Shown here piece after piece: positions 1-7,845 of a DNA stretch of 64,000 bases. The DNA comes from VXLM01 sp965242665. Its GTDB lineage: Bacteria > Chloroflexota > Dehalococcoidia > Lucifugimonadales > VXLM01. A model generated the notes under the pieces. That model made no database searches. It was not told where the DNA came from and was given only the letters and a program-made list of their open reading frames with translations. Every line of letters begins with the position of its first letter. Within the stretch, counting starts at the first letter, position 1. Position numbers and translations under genes: made by a program. The stretch is from the NCBI GenBank assembly GCA_965242665.1, contig OZ251484.1, forward strand, positions 1,798,001 through 1,862,000, written 5' to 3'.

Positions 1-437
1 CGTTCGGAGATAGAGCGGCCGTTCCGGCTGGGCTGCGTTCTTGCGTCCGAAGAAGCTACGATTCCAACCCTTGTCGTGCCGCCATCGCATGGAGCGCCGC
101 CCGTCGGGTGTCGAGTAGTCGCGAAATCGATCTCGATTTTGCGCCGGGTGTCTTTGCGTCCACCCAATTTGGGACGGTAGTTGGGAAAGAGCGTAGAAGG
201 CACGAAGTCCTTCACTCCCGCTCCAGGCACCTTGTAGGCGCACGCGGCCGCAAAGAGCACCGTCGACTTGCCGCTGGCGTTGCCCCCAGCGATGACGCTC
301 ACCGGGTAATCGAACACTACCCGGAGGTCGTCGATGCCGCGAAGTCCCCGCAGTCGGATTTCCGACAGAAAGTGTGGGAGGTGAGGCTTCTTACCCCGGA
401 GTTGGTCCCAAAGCTGTCTAAGACGCCTCTCCATCAT
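1..437 (-). CDS. AAA family ATPase, N-terminal part, runs off the window, apparent frameshift
   Basis: The minus strand opens with ATG ATG at 437, preceded by a GAGGAAA Shine-Dalgarno. Translation gives a P-loop near residues 51-59 (GGNASGKST), which is a Walker A motif, after a short beta-rich start (FLSEIRLRGLRGID) typical of SMC/RecF-like AAA ATPases that bind DNA or sit beside nucleases. The frame is clean to IEIDF, then the plausible continuation (DYSTPDGRR..., then WNRSFFGRKN, then QPERPLYLRT) lies in a different frame. One missing C near position 122 would restore it (GAT TTC CGC GAC). The rest of the protein, including Walker B, lies beyond base 1. It is 42 bp downstream of a DUF1800 gene on the same strand. 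The ATPase call is firm; its partner and role are unknown. Confidence 0.75.
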   Translation of the reverse strand, partial: MMERRLRQLWDQLRGKKPHLPHFLSEIRLRGLRGIDDLRVVFDYPVSVIAGGNASGKSTVLFAAACAYKVPGAGVKDFVPSTLFPNYRPKLGGRKDTRRKIEIDFATTRHPTGGAPCDGGTTRVGIVASSDARTQPSRNGRSISE

Positions 438-479
438 GAGCGGCTTTCCTCTTTATCGTCCCCGCACGCCCGCAGCCCC

Positions 480-1901
480 CTACGCCATCTGGTACTCCCG
501 ACTCGCCGCAATGAGCCCGAGCAGCTCTCCGACGCGCCGCTCCGATTGGTCTCCGGTCTCCCGGCAGCCGAGGTCGAGGTCGCCTTGTTGGGCAACGTGT
601 TCGATCAGCGCGCCCCGAGTCGAGTCGGATACCGTCAACGCCCCCATCAGATCGAGGCAGTTGTCGACCACCTCGCCGGGAGATAGAGCGCCGTCCTTGG
701 ACGCAAGCTGGGTGATTATGGCCTGGACGCCCGGCTTGCTGATGTCCGAGAGCTCGTTTGCGACGAAATTGACGCGCTCGACCAGGGCGCCGCTGTCTAT
801 CCACTCCTCGGCCTCGTGCCAACCCTCGACCGTCGGAGGATTCAGCAAACCCTGCCCCATGAAGCCCGCCTGCTCCGCAACGTTGTCGATGCCGAGCGTA
901 GGCCTCCGATAGCTCCCCGCGGTCTTGATCGCACCGACGACGTACTCGACCGGCCCCTTGACCCGCGCATACCGAACGGCGTCGGACTTGAAGTAGTCGG
1001 AGTTGAAGAGCGTGCGGAGGACGGCCTTGATCTCGTAGTTGGATGCGAAGTACGAATCGATCATATCGTCGATGACGGCCTTCCCACCTTCGTCGACATG
1101 GTCCGCGGCGAAGAACTGGAACAAGCGCGTGCAGATGAAGTCGGCCGTTGCCCTCTGACGGCAGATTATGGCGACGACATCCTCGCCGTTGAATGGCCCG
1201 GTTTGCCCCAGGAAAGTCTTCTCTCCAAAGTCGTGATCGTCCGCCCGATATTGGAAGTGCCACGCGATCCGGCTGTACGGCCAGATGGAGTCTTTCATGG
1301 CGCGCATGGCCATGTACTCGACATTGCCAAGTGTCCAACCAGTGAACGCACGAGACGCCTCCTTGATGTCATCTTCCGTATAGTTGCCGATGCCCATGGA
1401 GAAGAGCTCCAACAACTCTCGACCGTAATTCTCGTTGATGTGGCCGTTGTGATTTTCGTTGTTGTCCAGCCACAACAGCATGGCGGGATCCTTCGATAGC
1501 TCCACCAACAGGACATCGAAACGGCCCAATCCGTGCAGTCGGAACATGTCGATCTGATTCAACAGCGACCGCGCTTGATTGAGCTTCGTATACCCCGTGG
1601 CGAAGAGACCATGGAAGAACAGGGCGATGCGCTCTTCCAAAGGATTCTTCGTCGTAATCATGCGGTACATCCAGTTGCCCGCGGCAGAGTAGGGTTGCCG
1701 CAGCTCCGATTGATCGACATGGTACCGGCGGATATCGTCCTGCGAAAGATCACCCGGATCGCCCGGATTCAAAAGCTCCTCCACAGTCTCCCGGTATCCC
1801 TTAGCCGCCCTCCGTTCGAGCTCGGCGAGCGGAGCGCCGAACCCCGCGCGGCGCATGAGATGCGCGGTAAGGGCGATGTCCTGCCTCGTGGTCGTAGTCA
1901 T
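480..1901 (-). CDS. DUF1800 family protein
   Basis: 473 residues matching the whole length of the DUF1800 family. The N-terminal helix LTAHLMRRAGFGAPLAELER is characteristic, followed by family-typical stretches such as LLWLDNNENHNGHINENYG (residues ~145-165) and GRELLELFSMGIGNY. Function is not established; in many bacteria DUF1800 genes sit beside DUF1501 genes, as here. The frame can be extended to a TTG at 1919, but ATG 1901 has GGGGAGG six bases upstream and is preferred. It is the second DUF1800 in this operon-like block, about half identical by eye to the one at 3053-4495, so it is probably an in-operon duplicate that has diverged. No signal peptide is evident. Confidence 0.85.
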   Translation of the reverse strand: MTTTTRQDIALTAHLMRRAGFGAPLAELERRAAKGYRETVEELLNPGDPGDLSQDDIRRYHVDQSELRQPYSAAGNWMYRMITTKNPLEERIALFFHGLFATGYTKLNQARSLLNQIDMFRLHGLGRFDVLLVELSKDPAMLLWLDNNENHNGHINENYGRELLELFSMGIGNYTEDDIKEASRAFTGWTLGNVEYMAMRAMKDSIWPYSRIAWHFQYRADDHDFGEKTFLGQTGPFNGEDVVAIICRQRATADFICTRLFQFFAADHVDEGGKAVIDDMIDSYFASNYEIKAVLRTLFNSDYFKSDAVRYARVKGPVEYVVGAIKTAGSYRRPTLGIDNVAEQAGFMGQGLLNPPTVEGWHEAEEWIDSGALVERVNFVANELSDISKPGVQAIITQLASKDGALSPGEVVDNCLDLMGALTVSDSTRGALIEHVAQQGDLDLGCRETGDQSERRVGELLGLIAASREYQMA

Positions 1902-1927
1902 GTATAGTGCCTCCCCCAATTCGACGT

Positions 1928-2956
1928 CTACGAGGACGCCTCTGCTTTCTTGAACACCTGAATGCGGTGCCGGTTGCGTTCCAAAACGTACAGCCGCCCG
2001 CTGGAGTCGAGGCGCACGCTGATCGGACTCCAGAACAGAGGCTCGATCTGAGACGCTACCTCATGCGGATCGCCGGTGCGAAGCAAATGATATTGCTCCA
2101 GGTCGGACGAGGACCGCGCGCGATCCTCGTCTGGATTCGAGTCCAAGAACTCTTGCGCCCAAACGGACGTCGTCGCCTGCCCCTTCAACGTCTGTAGCAG
2201 CCCCCCGTCGGGATCGAACACCTGCACCCGCTCGTTTCCCCAATCGGCCGCATAGACGCAACCCTCCTCGTCGACCTCCACCGCCGCCGGACGACTGAGA
2301 TGGCCTTCTCCCTCGCCAGACTCGCCGTACGAGGCGACGAACTCTCCGTCCGGCGTAAACTGCTGGATGCGGTCGTTCCGCCAATCTGCAACGTAGATGT
2401 GCCCGTTCGGCGCTGCGCGAATTCCCCAAGGCAAGTCGAATTGCCCAGGCGCGTCTCCTTTCGAGCCAAAGGACGACAAGAATTCGCCGTCTTTCGTGAA
2501 CTTCTGAACGCGATGGTTGTTGTGGTCGACGACGTAGAGGTTGTCGTCGTCATCCAGCTCGATGCCCGAGGGCCCGTCCATCTGTCCGAGCTGCGAGCCT
2601 CGCTCTCCCCACTTGCGGATGAACTTCACATCCCTGTCGAAGACGGAAACGCGCTGAAGATACTCGTCGGATACGTAGAGGTTGCCTTGAGAGTCGAGGG
2701 CGATGTCCGTCGGCCAAACGAACCCCCCGTCCCCGCTGCCGTACGACCCAAAGTCGCCGTAGTATCTCGATTCGTAGTCCAAGACGGTAATTCTCGCGCC
2801 GCGTGTGTCGCCGTCATGGGAACGGCCCTGGACGAATATCCGCCCGTCGGGGCGAATGGCCATGGCAACCGGATAGTAGAAGCCGCGCGCATCCATCGCC
2901 GCCACGCCCAGGGTACGGTCATACATGAGGAATTCAGTTTGGGTTCCAGTTGTCAT
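1928..2956 (-). CDS. NHL-repeat beta-propeller protein
   Basis: 342 residues made almost wholly of NHL repeats. At least five blades are visible, each with the pattern P-x-G-I/V-x-x-D-x-x-G-x-x-Y-V-x-D-x-x-N-x-R-V-Q-x-F (for example NLYVVDHNNHRVQKF and HIYVADWRNDRIQQF). NHL propellers bind protein, RNA or carbohydrate ligands, or are lyases when metal-binding residues are present; nothing here points to one activity. No signal peptide or membrane segment is seen. It lies between two DUF1800 genes on the same strand, 26 bp from the downstream one, which suggests the propeller and the DUF1800/DUF1501 proteins are co-expressed. The start at 2956 is the first ATG; the next Met is at residue 11. 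Confidence 0.85.
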   Translation of the reverse strand: MTTGTQTEFLMYDRTLGVAAMDARGFYYPVAMAIRPDGRIFVQGRSHDGDTRGARITVLDYESRYYGDFGSYGSGDGGFVWPTDIALDSQGNLYVSDEYLQRVSVFDRDVKFIRKWGERGSQLGQMDGPSGIELDDDDNLYVVDHNNHRVQKFTKDGEFLSSFGSKGDAPGQFDLPWGIRAAPNGHIYVADWRNDRIQQFTPDGEFVASYGESGEGEGHLSRPAAVEVDEEGCVYAADWGNERVQVFDPDGGLLQTLKGQATTSVWAQEFLDSNPDEDRARSSSDLEQYHLLRTGDPHEVASQIEPLFWSPISVRLDSSGRLYVLERNRHRIQVFKKAEASS

Positions 2957-3052
2957 TGGGTTGTCATGCTCGTTGGAGATGTCGCTCGACGATGGGCGTG
3001 GTTCTCGCTCTTGCGGAAAGATGGACTGGCGAAAACTAGGCTAACGCAGGCA

Positions 3053-4495
3053 TCAGCCCCTTTGGAACTCCGGCGTCGAACCGATCAGCTGAACCATCTC
3101 CGCGATGCGTCTGTGCCCAGAATCGCCGCCGTTCACTTCCAGATCGCCCTCGCGAGCCGCGTGCTCGATGAGCGACATGCGAGACGCATCCGTGACGCGA
3201 ATAGCGCCCATCTGATCGAGGCAAGCATCCACGAGCTGCGGTGGACTCGCACTGCCGCCCAGCTCCGCAATGAAGTCGTCGATCATATCGACGATGCCGG
3301 ACGCGCCAGCGTCCATGAACTGAGAAGACGCAAAGTTGACGCGCTCCACCAGGTTGCCGGTGTCTATCCACTCGTCTCCCCAGTGCCAACCCTCCACGCT
3401 CGGAGGATTGACGAGCGTCTGCCCCATCAGACCCATCGCGTCGGCGTCTTGCTGAATGGCCGGGGTAAAGGTGCGGTGCTTCCCGGTCAAGCGCAGGACG
3501 CCCGCCACCAGCTCCGCCGGACTCTTCACCCTCTCGTACCAAACGTCCTCCGACTTGAAGAAATCGGAGCGGAACATCGTCTCGAACATCGCCTTGATGC
3601 AGTACCCGCCCTTGAAGTACGACTCCGCCATTTCGTCGATGGCCGCCGAGTCGCGCGGCGGAGTGTACGGCCAGGAAGGCACAGGAGGTTCGTCCGCAAC
3701 GAAGAAACTGTACATGTGGCGCGCGATGAACCGAGCGGTCGCCAGCTGACTGCAAATGACATCGACGACGTCCTCACCGCTCATATGCCCCGTGTGCCCC
3801 AAGAACCGAATTACCCCATCGTCGTGGTCGTCCCCCCGAAACTCGAAGTGGAGGTTCAATCGGCCGTACGGCCAAAGCGAGTCGTTGTCCGCCTTCAACT
3901 TCATGTATTCGGTATTGCCGACCGTCCAACCAGTGAACGTCCGCGACGCCTCTTGGACGTCGTCCTCCGTATAGTTGCCGACGCCCATCGAGAACAACTC
4001 GAGCAGCTCCCGTCCGTAGTTTTCGTTGATCGCGCCGTTGTGATTGTCATTGTTGTCGAGCCAGATGATCATAGAGGGGTCTTTGGACAGTTCGACGAGC
4101 AGCCTCGGCAATCCGCCAAAGCCGTACTCTCGAAACATCTGGATCTGATCCATGAGCACCTTCCCTTGCGCCAGCTTTGCATAGCCCGTGGCGAAGACAC
4201 CGTGCCAAAAGAGCGCCGACTTCTCGACGAGCGGCGTGCGGCTGTTTATCATGCGGTGCAGCCAATACGCCGCAAACCCCGCCATCCCTAGACCGCCGGA
4301 ATAGTCCGGATGATACCGCCGCAAGAGATCCATCTGGATGCCGTCCGGACGCTCCGTATCGAGGAGCATATCCACAGTCGCGTCGTAGCCCTGAGCCGCG
4401 TACTGCTCAATCTCCTCCCGCGTCGCCCCGAACCCCGCGCGCCGCATGAGATGCGCTATCAGTTCCCTATCATGATTCGTCATCGCCTTCCCCAT
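3053..4495 (-). CDS. DUF1800 family protein
   Basis: 480 residues, full-length DUF1800. Landmarks are LIAHLMRRAGFGATREEIEQ near the N terminus, IIWLDNNDNHNGAINENYG at residues ~145-163, and ELLELFSMGVGNYTEDDVQE directly after. Compared with the paralogue at 480-1901 it has a Pro-rich insert (PPVPSWPYTPPRD, residues ~275-287). The function of the family is not known. It follows the DUF1501 gene (158 bp gap) and precedes the NHL gene (96 bp gap), all on the minus strand. The start is ambiguous: ATG 4495 has CGGAG immediately upstream, and a second ATG four codons later has GGGGAAGG very close. Either choice leaves the domain intact. Confidence 0.85.
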   Translation of the reverse strand: MGKAMTNHDRELIAHLMRRAGFGATREEIEQYAAQGYDATVDMLLDTERPDGIQMDLLRRYHPDYSGGLGMAGFAAYWLHRMINSRTPLVEKSALFWHGVFATGYAKLAQGKVLMDQIQMFREYGFGGLPRLLVELSKDPSMIIWLDNNDNHNGAINENYGRELLELFSMGVGNYTEDDVQEASRTFTGWTVGNTEYMKLKADNDSLWPYGRLNLHFEFRGDDHDDGVIRFLGHTGHMSGEDVVDVICSQLATARFIARHMYSFFVADEPPVPSWPYTPPRDSAAIDEMAESYFKGGYCIKAMFETMFRSDFFKSEDVWYERVKSPAELVAGVLRLTGKHRTFTPAIQQDADAMGLMGQTLVNPPSVEGWHWGDEWIDTGNLVERVNFASSQFMDAGASGIVDMIDDFIAELGGSASPPQLVDACLDQMGAIRVTDASRMSLIEHAAREGDLEVNGGDSGHRRIAEMVQLIGSTPEFQRG

Positions 4496-4653
4496 CTCCG
4501 TATTGTTGGCAGTGTCCCCGCACTCCGCGCCGCATCAGAGAACCTCGTCCAGGCCCGTCCGGACGCCCGGGGCAAACCGCCCCGACGCAGACGCGCTCCC
4601 GATCCGCGAGCGGTCACTCGCCTCCCCAGGGCCGCGGCTCTCATCGGCCCTCA

Positions 4654-5802
4654 CTACGATTTCCCATTGCCGTTCCGGAAGAAATCGAACTTCTCGAACG
4701 TCCCGTTGACGATCGGCGCCGCGTCCAAGCCAAGCCAGTCCTCGAGAATCGACGTATAGGTGATGCGGAAATCGTTGTTGAACCGCAAATCTCCCTCCAC
4801 GTGATCCCGCTCGTGCAGCGACGGATAGTGGCTGTACATTCCGCCCCTGATGTTGTTTCCGATCAAGAACGCCACCCCCCCGGAGCCATGGTCGGTTCCA
4901 GAGCCATTGTCCTTGATCCGCCGTCCAAACTCGGAGAAGAGCAGAATCGCCGTGTCGTCCCCGGCGTTGTGCTCGTCCATGTCGTCCATGAAGTCCCCAA
5001 CCGCAGCGGACAACTCGCTCCACAACTTCTCATGCGTAGCAAGCTCGCCGGCGTGCGTATCGTAGCTGCCTTGCTGCGTGTAGAAGATGCGCGTGCCGAG
5101 ATCCGCGAACATCACCTGCGCCGCATCCCGGAGGCTGCTCCCGATAGAGCTCGACGCGTATTCGACGTTGGAATGATACTTGTCGACCGCCGTGCGCAGA
5201 ATGTCCGCCCCCTTCAGCGCGTCCGTGCCCGTCTGCCCCAAGAACTCCATCACCGCATCGCCCCCGTTCGCAGACCCGTACATCTTGGAAAACGTGTCGA
5301 GCGCAAACTTGCGCCGCGTATCATCCTCCACATCCGTGAAGAGCCCGTAGGTTTCCAGGTTGCCCACCGACGCCACAGGCACGCCTCGCTTGCCGAGCGC
5401 CCTCGGAAGCCCTCGCCCAAAGTTCACTGCGGTCAATACATTCTCTCCCCCAGGGTCCAGATCCTGCGTCGCGCGGCCAAGCCACCCTTCCTGCCCGATG
5501 TCCTCCGGCAGCGCAGTATGCCATATGTCCATCGACCGGAAGTGCGACCGATTCGGCTGCGGATAGCCGATACCATGGATGATCGCTACCTTCCCCTCAT
5601 CCCACAGACGCTTGACCGGCTCCATCCCCGGACGCAGACCAAGCTCGCCGTCCAGAGGCAGCGCATCCTCCGGCTGGATGTTGATCGTCCCCCGAAAGTC
5701 GTAGTAGAGTCCGTTCCCGTACGGAACGACCGTGTTCAAGTAGTCGTTCCCCCCACTGAGCTGGATGACCACCAGCTTGTTCGTATCGGTTGTCCTCGAC
5801 AT
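4654..5802 (-). CDS. DUF1501 family protein
   Basis: 382 residues from ATG 5802, chosen because AGGAGGAG sits five bases upstream; the frame extends 13 codons further to 5841 without a better ribosome site. The protein begins with VVIQLSGGNDYLNTVVP, the hallmark of DUF1501, an alkaline-phosphatase-superfamily-like fold, and ends near LLLFSEFGRRIKDNGSGTDH and HGSGGVAFLIG, also typical. Many family members carry a Tat signal; this one lacks it, so export is doubtful. It is the first gene of the DUF1501-DUF1800-NHL-DUF1800 block. Its upstream region and first codons are duplicated about 1.33 kb away (7063-7308), bracketing foreign-looking genes. Confidence 0.88.
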   Translation of the reverse strand: MSRTTDTNKLVVIQLSGGNDYLNTVVPYGNGLYYDFRGTINIQPEDALPLDGELGLRPGMEPVKRLWDEGKVAIIHGIGYPQPNRSHFRSMDIWHTALPEDIGQEGWLGRATQDLDPGGENVLTAVNFGRGLPRALGKRGVPVASVGNLETYGLFTDVEDDTRRKFALDTFSKMYGSANGGDAVMEFLGQTGTDALKGADILRTAVDKYHSNVEYASSSIGSSLRDAAQVMFADLGTRIFYTQQGSYDTHAGELATHEKLWSELSAAVGDFMDDMDEHNAGDDTAILLFSEFGRRIKDNGSGTDHGSGGVAFLIGNNIRGGMYSHYPSLHERDHVEGDLRFNNDFRITYTSILEDWLGLDAAPIVNGTFEKFDFFRNGNGKS

Positions 5803-5976
5803 ATATCTCCTCCTGGCCGCGCGTTTCCATCCCACTGCCAATGGGTACGTATGACGTTGCCGCTAATCTACAACAAAATCACGCATCATTCAAGACCCTC
5901 CCGCCTCGAGTTCCGAATTTCTTTGTCGTCGTGGAAATATCCATAGCCATACCTGCACAGACACATCGAACCATCC
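5739..5976. repeat. direct repeat, copy A (DUF1501 start and upstream region)
   Basis: This stretch of about 238 bp contains the first 21 or so codons of the DUF1501 gene, its ribosome site and upstream region. It recurs at 7063-7308 with over 90 percent identity by eye, including the start codon. Differences are small: copy B has two 3-base insertions, one in the ribosome-site spacer and one near the distal end, plus scattered substitutions. Copy A is joined to the intact gene, copy B to a truncated reading frame. Confidence 0.9.
5865..5893 (-). promoter_or_regulatory. candidate promoter of the DUF1501 block
   Basis: On the minus strand TTGAAT (5888-5893) is followed after 17 bases by TAGATT (5865-5870), 63 bases before the DUF1501 start codon. 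The match to the sigma-70 consensus is moderate. The same sequence is present in the second copy of the repeat at ~7195-7225, where it would drive only a truncated reading frame. Confidence 0.3.
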
Positions 5977-6092
5977 GAACCGGGCTTGGCCCAGTGGTGT
6001 CGAATGGGATCTCACACGACGTTCGGGCCGTAGTGTGCGGGCTTCATACCTTGGGGCGGGGCCGCCGGGACGCCCTTCGAGGTCGGTTCAAC

Positions 6093-6392
6093 CTACTCCT
6101 TGGTAAATTGGTCGAACGCCTTTGATGAAAACCGCAACTCATCGCCAAGCAGCGTTAGGTAATCAGCGTGATCAGGCCCTACTTCGCGCATCCCAGTCCC
6201 AATTGTGAACGGGTCAGCATCTGACTGCACTGAGAAGTACTTGATCGCTCGACCCTCTCGTTGCTCCTCAATGAACTTGAAGAACTCACTAACCTCGGGG
6301 GGCAACCCCTCACCTACAAGCTTACCATCCTCCAACTTCACGCGCCCTAGGCTCTGCCCATCCATACCTTCAACCTTGTACCACTCACTCAC
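6093..6392 (-). CDS. small phage-like hypothetical protein
   Basis: About 99 residues from GTG 6392, chosen because GGAGGTG precedes it by five bases and because the GTG overlaps the stop of the upstream gene (GTGA, 6389-6392), implying translational coupling. The frame is open further upstream but only across the neighbouring gene. The protein begins SEWYKVEGMDGQSLGRVKL and is a recognisable paralogue of the gene at 6389-6706 (shared pattern W-Y-K-V-x-G-x-x-G-x-x-L-G-x-x-x-x-x-x-G-K-x-V-G). I do not know its function. Its small size, coupling and paralogy look phage- or plasmid-like. It sits inside the segment bracketed by the 240 bp direct repeats. Confidence 0.6.
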   Translation of the reverse strand: MSEWYKVEGMDGQSLGRVKLEDGKLVGEGLPPEVSEFFKFIEEQREGRAIKYFSVQSDADPFTIGTGMREVGPDHADYLTLLGDELRFSSKAFDQFTKE

Positions 6393-6706
6393 GACGTCAC
6401 ACCTCCAACTTGCTCTCGCAACTGACCACGCCCCAACCACACAAACCCCCGCACCCGCGTCCGCAGCTCGTCCTGCAGCATGAACAAGTACCGCGGGTCC
6501 TCCAACCCAACCAAGGTGAACCCGTCGAAGATCGCACCGTCCTCACCATGGTGCGACTGCCACTTCTTCACGCGCCCCTGCTGTTCCTGCTCTAACTCCT
6601 TGAGCGCCTGACTCACCTTGGGGCCCAGGTCGCGCCCAACGATCTTCCCGTTCTGGATGCTCAGCTGCCCGAGGTCCTTCCCTTCAAACCCGCTAACTTG
6701 TACCAC
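6389..6706 (-). CDS. small phage-like hypothetical protein, start region probably frameshifted
   Basis: 105 residues from GTG 6706, ending in the GTGA overlap with the next gene. The core (SGFEGKDLGQLSI, then GKIVGRDLGPKVSQALKEL) aligns with the downstream paralogue. A better start is ATG 6709 with GGGGAG upstream, giving MWYK and then a frame change; one lost G in AAG-(G)TT would yield M-W-Y-K-V-S-G-F-E-G, matching W-Y-K-V-E-G of the paralogue. So the true start is probably 6709 with a single-base deletion near 6699. Function unknown. Confidence 0.55.
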   Translation of the reverse strand: MVQVSGFEGKDLGQLSIQNGKIVGRDLGPKVSQALKELEQEQQGRVKKWQSHHGEDGAIFDGFTLVGLEDPRYLFMLQDELRTRVRGFVWLGRGQLREQVGGVTS

Positions 6707-6709
6707 ATG

Positions 6710-7062
6710 TTACACTCCCCAGGCTGACCACCTCACCGTCGCCGGCTCGGCCGCCTGCACTACCACCCGACTGGCAATCCGCACTCGGTCCACCCAGTAC
6801 GTCGAGTCAGGCAGCAACTCCACGTTGAACTCATCGACCATCGGCACCCGGTTGAACCCGAGCCGCACCCGACCCGTCGTGGCGATTGACACCTGCCGCA
6901 CCTTCACTGCCCGCGCAAACCCTGCTTGTCAACATGGTAGTGAATTCGTACTTGCCCATGGCGTCAACGACCCACCCCCCTCCCAGAGTCAACTCGGTCG
7001 CGCTCACGCCGGTGACCACACCCGCCTCGGAGAAGGAGTCTGCATTGACGTCGTTGACCCGT
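6710..7062 (-). pseudogene. 5'-truncated, frameshifted hypothetical gene of the insert
   Basis: Two minus-strand frames read as one broken protein: first a stretch VNDVNADSFSEAGVVTGVSA ... GGWVVDAMGKYEFTTML (about 7060-6930), then, in another frame, QAGFARAVKVRQVSIATTGR ... YWVDRVRIASRVVVQ (about 6928-6713). No start codon of its own exists: the frame runs straight into repeat copy B, so the 5' end was cut when the segment was joined there. The beta-rich composition would fit a phage structural protein, but I recognise no family. Confidence 0.5.
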
Positions 7063-7126
7063 AGTAGTCGTTCCCCCCACTGAGCTGGATGACCACCAGC
7101 TTGTTCGTATCGGTTGTCCTCGACAT
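7004..7126 (-). pseudogene. truncated duplicate of the DUF1501 N terminus
   Basis: ATG 7126 with AGGAGGAG upstream starts a frame identical to the DUF1501 protein for about 21 residues (SRTTDTNKLVVIQLSGGNDY), then diverges at the repeat junction (~7063) and stops at 7004 after 40 codons. It is the leftover of the duplication that created the flanking repeats and cannot encode the DUF1501 domain. Confidence 0.8.
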
Positions 7127-7308
7127 ATATCATCTCCTCCTGGCCGCGCGTTTCCATCCCACTGCCAATGGGTACGTATGACGTTGCCGCTAATCTACAA
7201 CAAAATCACGCATCATTCAAGACCCTCCCGCCTTGAGTTCCGAATTTCTTTGTCGTCGTGGAAGTATCATCCATAGCCGTACCTGCACAAATACATCGAA
7301 CCATCCAA
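7063..7308. repeat. direct repeat, copy B
   Basis: Second copy of the 5739-5976 segment, same orientation. Its distal end runs without a break into the dispersed promoter repeat starting near 7309. Together the two copies bracket 5977-7062. Confidence 0.9.
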
Positions 7309-7395
7309 ATCGAATTTGACAAAACAGAACTTGCGTACTATTATGGGACTATGACCACTCCGCGAAACCATACCACGAGGAGACAGCCCCATGCC
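7309..7395 (+). repeat. dispersed repeat carrying a promoter and start codon, copy 1
   Basis: The plus-strand sequence from TTGACAAAACAGAAC through the GAGGAGA and ATG at 7391 recurs in opposite orientation at 48345-48425 and 48531-48611. Conserved parts are the -35, -10, the block GACTATGACCACTCCGC, the Shine-Dalgarno and the ATG. Between these landmarks the copies differ by scattered substitutions, so selection or recent spread may preserve the regulatory core. Confidence 0.75.
7316..7344 (+). promoter_or_regulatory. near-consensus sigma-70 promoter inside the dispersed repeat
   Basis: TTGACA (7316-7321), 17 bases, TATTAT (7339-7344). A GAGGAGA ribosome site (7377-7383) and ATG 7391 follow. 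The downstream 111-codon frame (7391-7726) runs through repeat DNA and has no recognisable domain. Confidence 0.65.
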
Positions 7396-7489
7396 GGAAA
7401 TATGCAACCTGCCGACCGAGTCGCTCCGCGCCTCCAACCGTCACCCGTCATTCTACTCCCAAATCGCCGCGCGCGCCAAGAGACGATGC

Positions 7490-7665
7490 CAAACTCGCGG
7501 TCAGCAAAATTCGACAGAATGCCACACAATCCGACAGAATGCCACACGATGCAACGAAAACTCGTGCCCGCGCGCACGCGCGCGAGGCAACGAACTCCGT
7601 TCCCCTTCTCTCGGCATGGATTGCGCCCAGGTCGCAGCGGATTCTTGGAGTCGCCGTCCCCGAAC
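7490..7665. repeat. dispersed repeat with GC-alternating core, inverted relative to 48040-48195
   Basis: Contains CAAAATTCGACAGAATGCC repeats, a run of alternating CG/CA (GCGCGCACGCGCGCGAGGCAA) and TCTCTCGGCATGGATTG. The reverse complement of 48040-48195 matches this order: AAAATTCGACA, GCGCACGCGCGCGAGGCAACG, TCTCTCGGCATGGATT, GAGTTGCCGTCCC. The long frames across it (7258-7791, 7391-7726) are rich in Arg and low in complexity and are probably not genes. Confidence 0.7.
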
Positions 7666-7783
7666 CGTCATCCCAATAGACCGAACGAAACCGCCCGTAC
7701 CGCAAGCTCGTACGGCCATCATGTGAATATGATACGCCCCAATCACCAAACCCGATGCGCTCGGTCACGTCCCTCAACGCATG

Positions 7784-7792
7784 TGATATAAT
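7784..7792 (+). promoter_or_regulatory. extended -10 promoter of the arylsulfotransferase-like gene
   Basis: TG-A-TATAAT at 7784-7792, 53 bases before the ATG at 7846. The same ATGTGATA(T/C)AATCG block stands 51 bases before the paralogous leader at 10710, so the element was duplicated together with the leader. No clear -35 is seen, as is usual for extended -10 promoters. Confidence 0.5.
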
Positions 7793-7845
7793 CGTATCGC
7801 CCTGCCTGGCCGGAGCCCCATCGAATGAATCGGAGCCATCCCCCT

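Noticed and set aside
2300..4291. 663-codon plus-strand open frame
   Set aside because: It lies antisense to the NHL and DUF1800 genes, which have strong family matches. Its composition (Arg, Val, His rich) is that of a shadow frame in high-GC DNA.
4801..5946. 381-codon plus-strand open frame
   Set aside because: Antisense to the DUF1501 gene; no ribosome site or domain.
7258..7791. 177-codon plus-strand open frame
   Set aside because: It crosses the end of the direct repeat, the promoter repeat and the mosaic repeat, so it is repeat DNA read in frame.
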